Source of the DNA: an uncultured Clostridia bacterium | GTDB lineage: Bacteria; Bacillota; Clostridia; Oscillospirales; Acutalibacteraceae | Reading direction: 5' to 3' | NCBI GenBank assembly: GCA_904399395.1 | Contig: CAJFPJ010000038.1 | Coordinates: forward strand, 1-53,959 | Length of the DNA stretch: 53,959 nucleotides | Shown here: in pieces, positions 53,813 to 53,959 of the stretch | Layout: each line of letters begins with the position of its first letter | Position numbering within the stretch: the stretch's first letter is position 1 | Notes under the pieces: generated by a model | Told to the model about the DNA's origin: nothing | The model's database searches: none | Seen by the model: the letters and a program-made list of their open reading frames with translations, nothing else | Position numbers and translations under genes: made by a program

Positions 53813-53959
53813 GATTTTGGAAGGATAAGAGTCTTTTCAAAGCAATTGTTCTGGACCACTCCATCGGAGGAGATAAGGCCATACGGACAGCCGGGTCCAC
53901 TGCCGATTGGCGGCCTTTGTGCAGCCTTATTGATTGAGTTAAAAGCTCAAATTTTATAA
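53813..53959 (+). promoter_or_regulatory. Possible structured leader, cut by window edge
   Basis: Downstream of the 53778 promoter there is no gene for at least 150 bases. Helices visible: TGGACC/GGTCCA (53852-53857 and 53894-53899) enclosing CTCC/GGAG (53859-53869). ATAAGGC/GCCTTAT (53873-53879 and 53934-53940) would compete with the first. A final stem TTGAGTT/AGCTCAA with an ATTTTAT tail follows. Mutually exclusive pairings before a weak terminator-like stem suggest a regulated leader. I cannot match it to a known class. Confidence 0.35.

Overview
The window looks like chromosome of an anaerobic, low-to-mid GC Clostridia (Firmicutes) bacterium, probably a gut member. The signs are two [FeFe]-hydrogenase-type proteins, a Rex redox repressor, a T-box leader, McsA/McsB, formate-tetrahydrofolate ligase, a TepA/FtsK neighbourhood, GH29 fucosidase and L-rhamnose genes, strong AGGAGG ribosome binding sites and intrinsic terminators after most genes. 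I cannot name genus or species from sequence alone. No rRNA, tRNA or CRISPR array was seen. The only mobile DNA is the first 16 codons of an IS256-type transposase cut by the left edge.

Layout. 1-700: transposase start, AT-rich spacer, small XRE regulator behind a perfect palindrome. 719-3330 (minus): GH29 alpha-L-fucosidase plus LacI-type regulator behind a palindromic operator. 3549-7190: a possible structured RNA, then an orphan carB. 7220-12030: AraC regulator and rhaB-rhaA-rhaD. 12150-17370: a Rex-box-controlled set consisting of a NuoE-like ferredoxin, a HydS-type PAS-containing [FeFe]-hydrogenase, a SpoIIE/PP2C phosphatase and a group B [FeFe]-hydrogenase. 17537-19830: TSCPD protein, then an Asn-type T-box and asnB. 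19877-21950: a 49-residue Cys-rich membrane peptide, divergent from mcsA-mcsB. 22000-24327: S1-domain protein, a cyclophilin lipoprotein broken by an amber codon, thioredoxin. 24413-28700 (minus): PadR-DUF2812-LemA-DUF2207. 28721-32750 (minus): acn-icd-rex. 32840-37557: tepA, uppP, ftsK/spoIIIE. 37634-40856: tldD-tldE and a DUF3006 protein. 40868-42040: RodA/FtsW. 42270-45310: two-component system. 45349-49684: fhs, tsaE-tsaB, rpiB, upp. 49718-53539 (minus): VOC protein, enolase, DUF1848 protein, acetyltransferase. The right end has a strong promoter and a possible structured leader cut by the edge.

How it fits together. Rex is encoded with aconitase and isocitrate dehydrogenase, and Rex-type boxes sit about 16 kb away in front of the hydrogenase/phosphatase set, so one redox sensor may link the NAD(H) state to a hydrogenase-based signalling module. 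The most unusual points are: an McsB homologue that has lost most of the family's ATP-binding and catalytic residues while its McsA partner looks intact; the in-frame amber codon in a conserved cyclophilin motif; the Cys-rich micropeptide; and possible RNAs upstream of carB, upstream of the hydrogenase set, and at the right edge.
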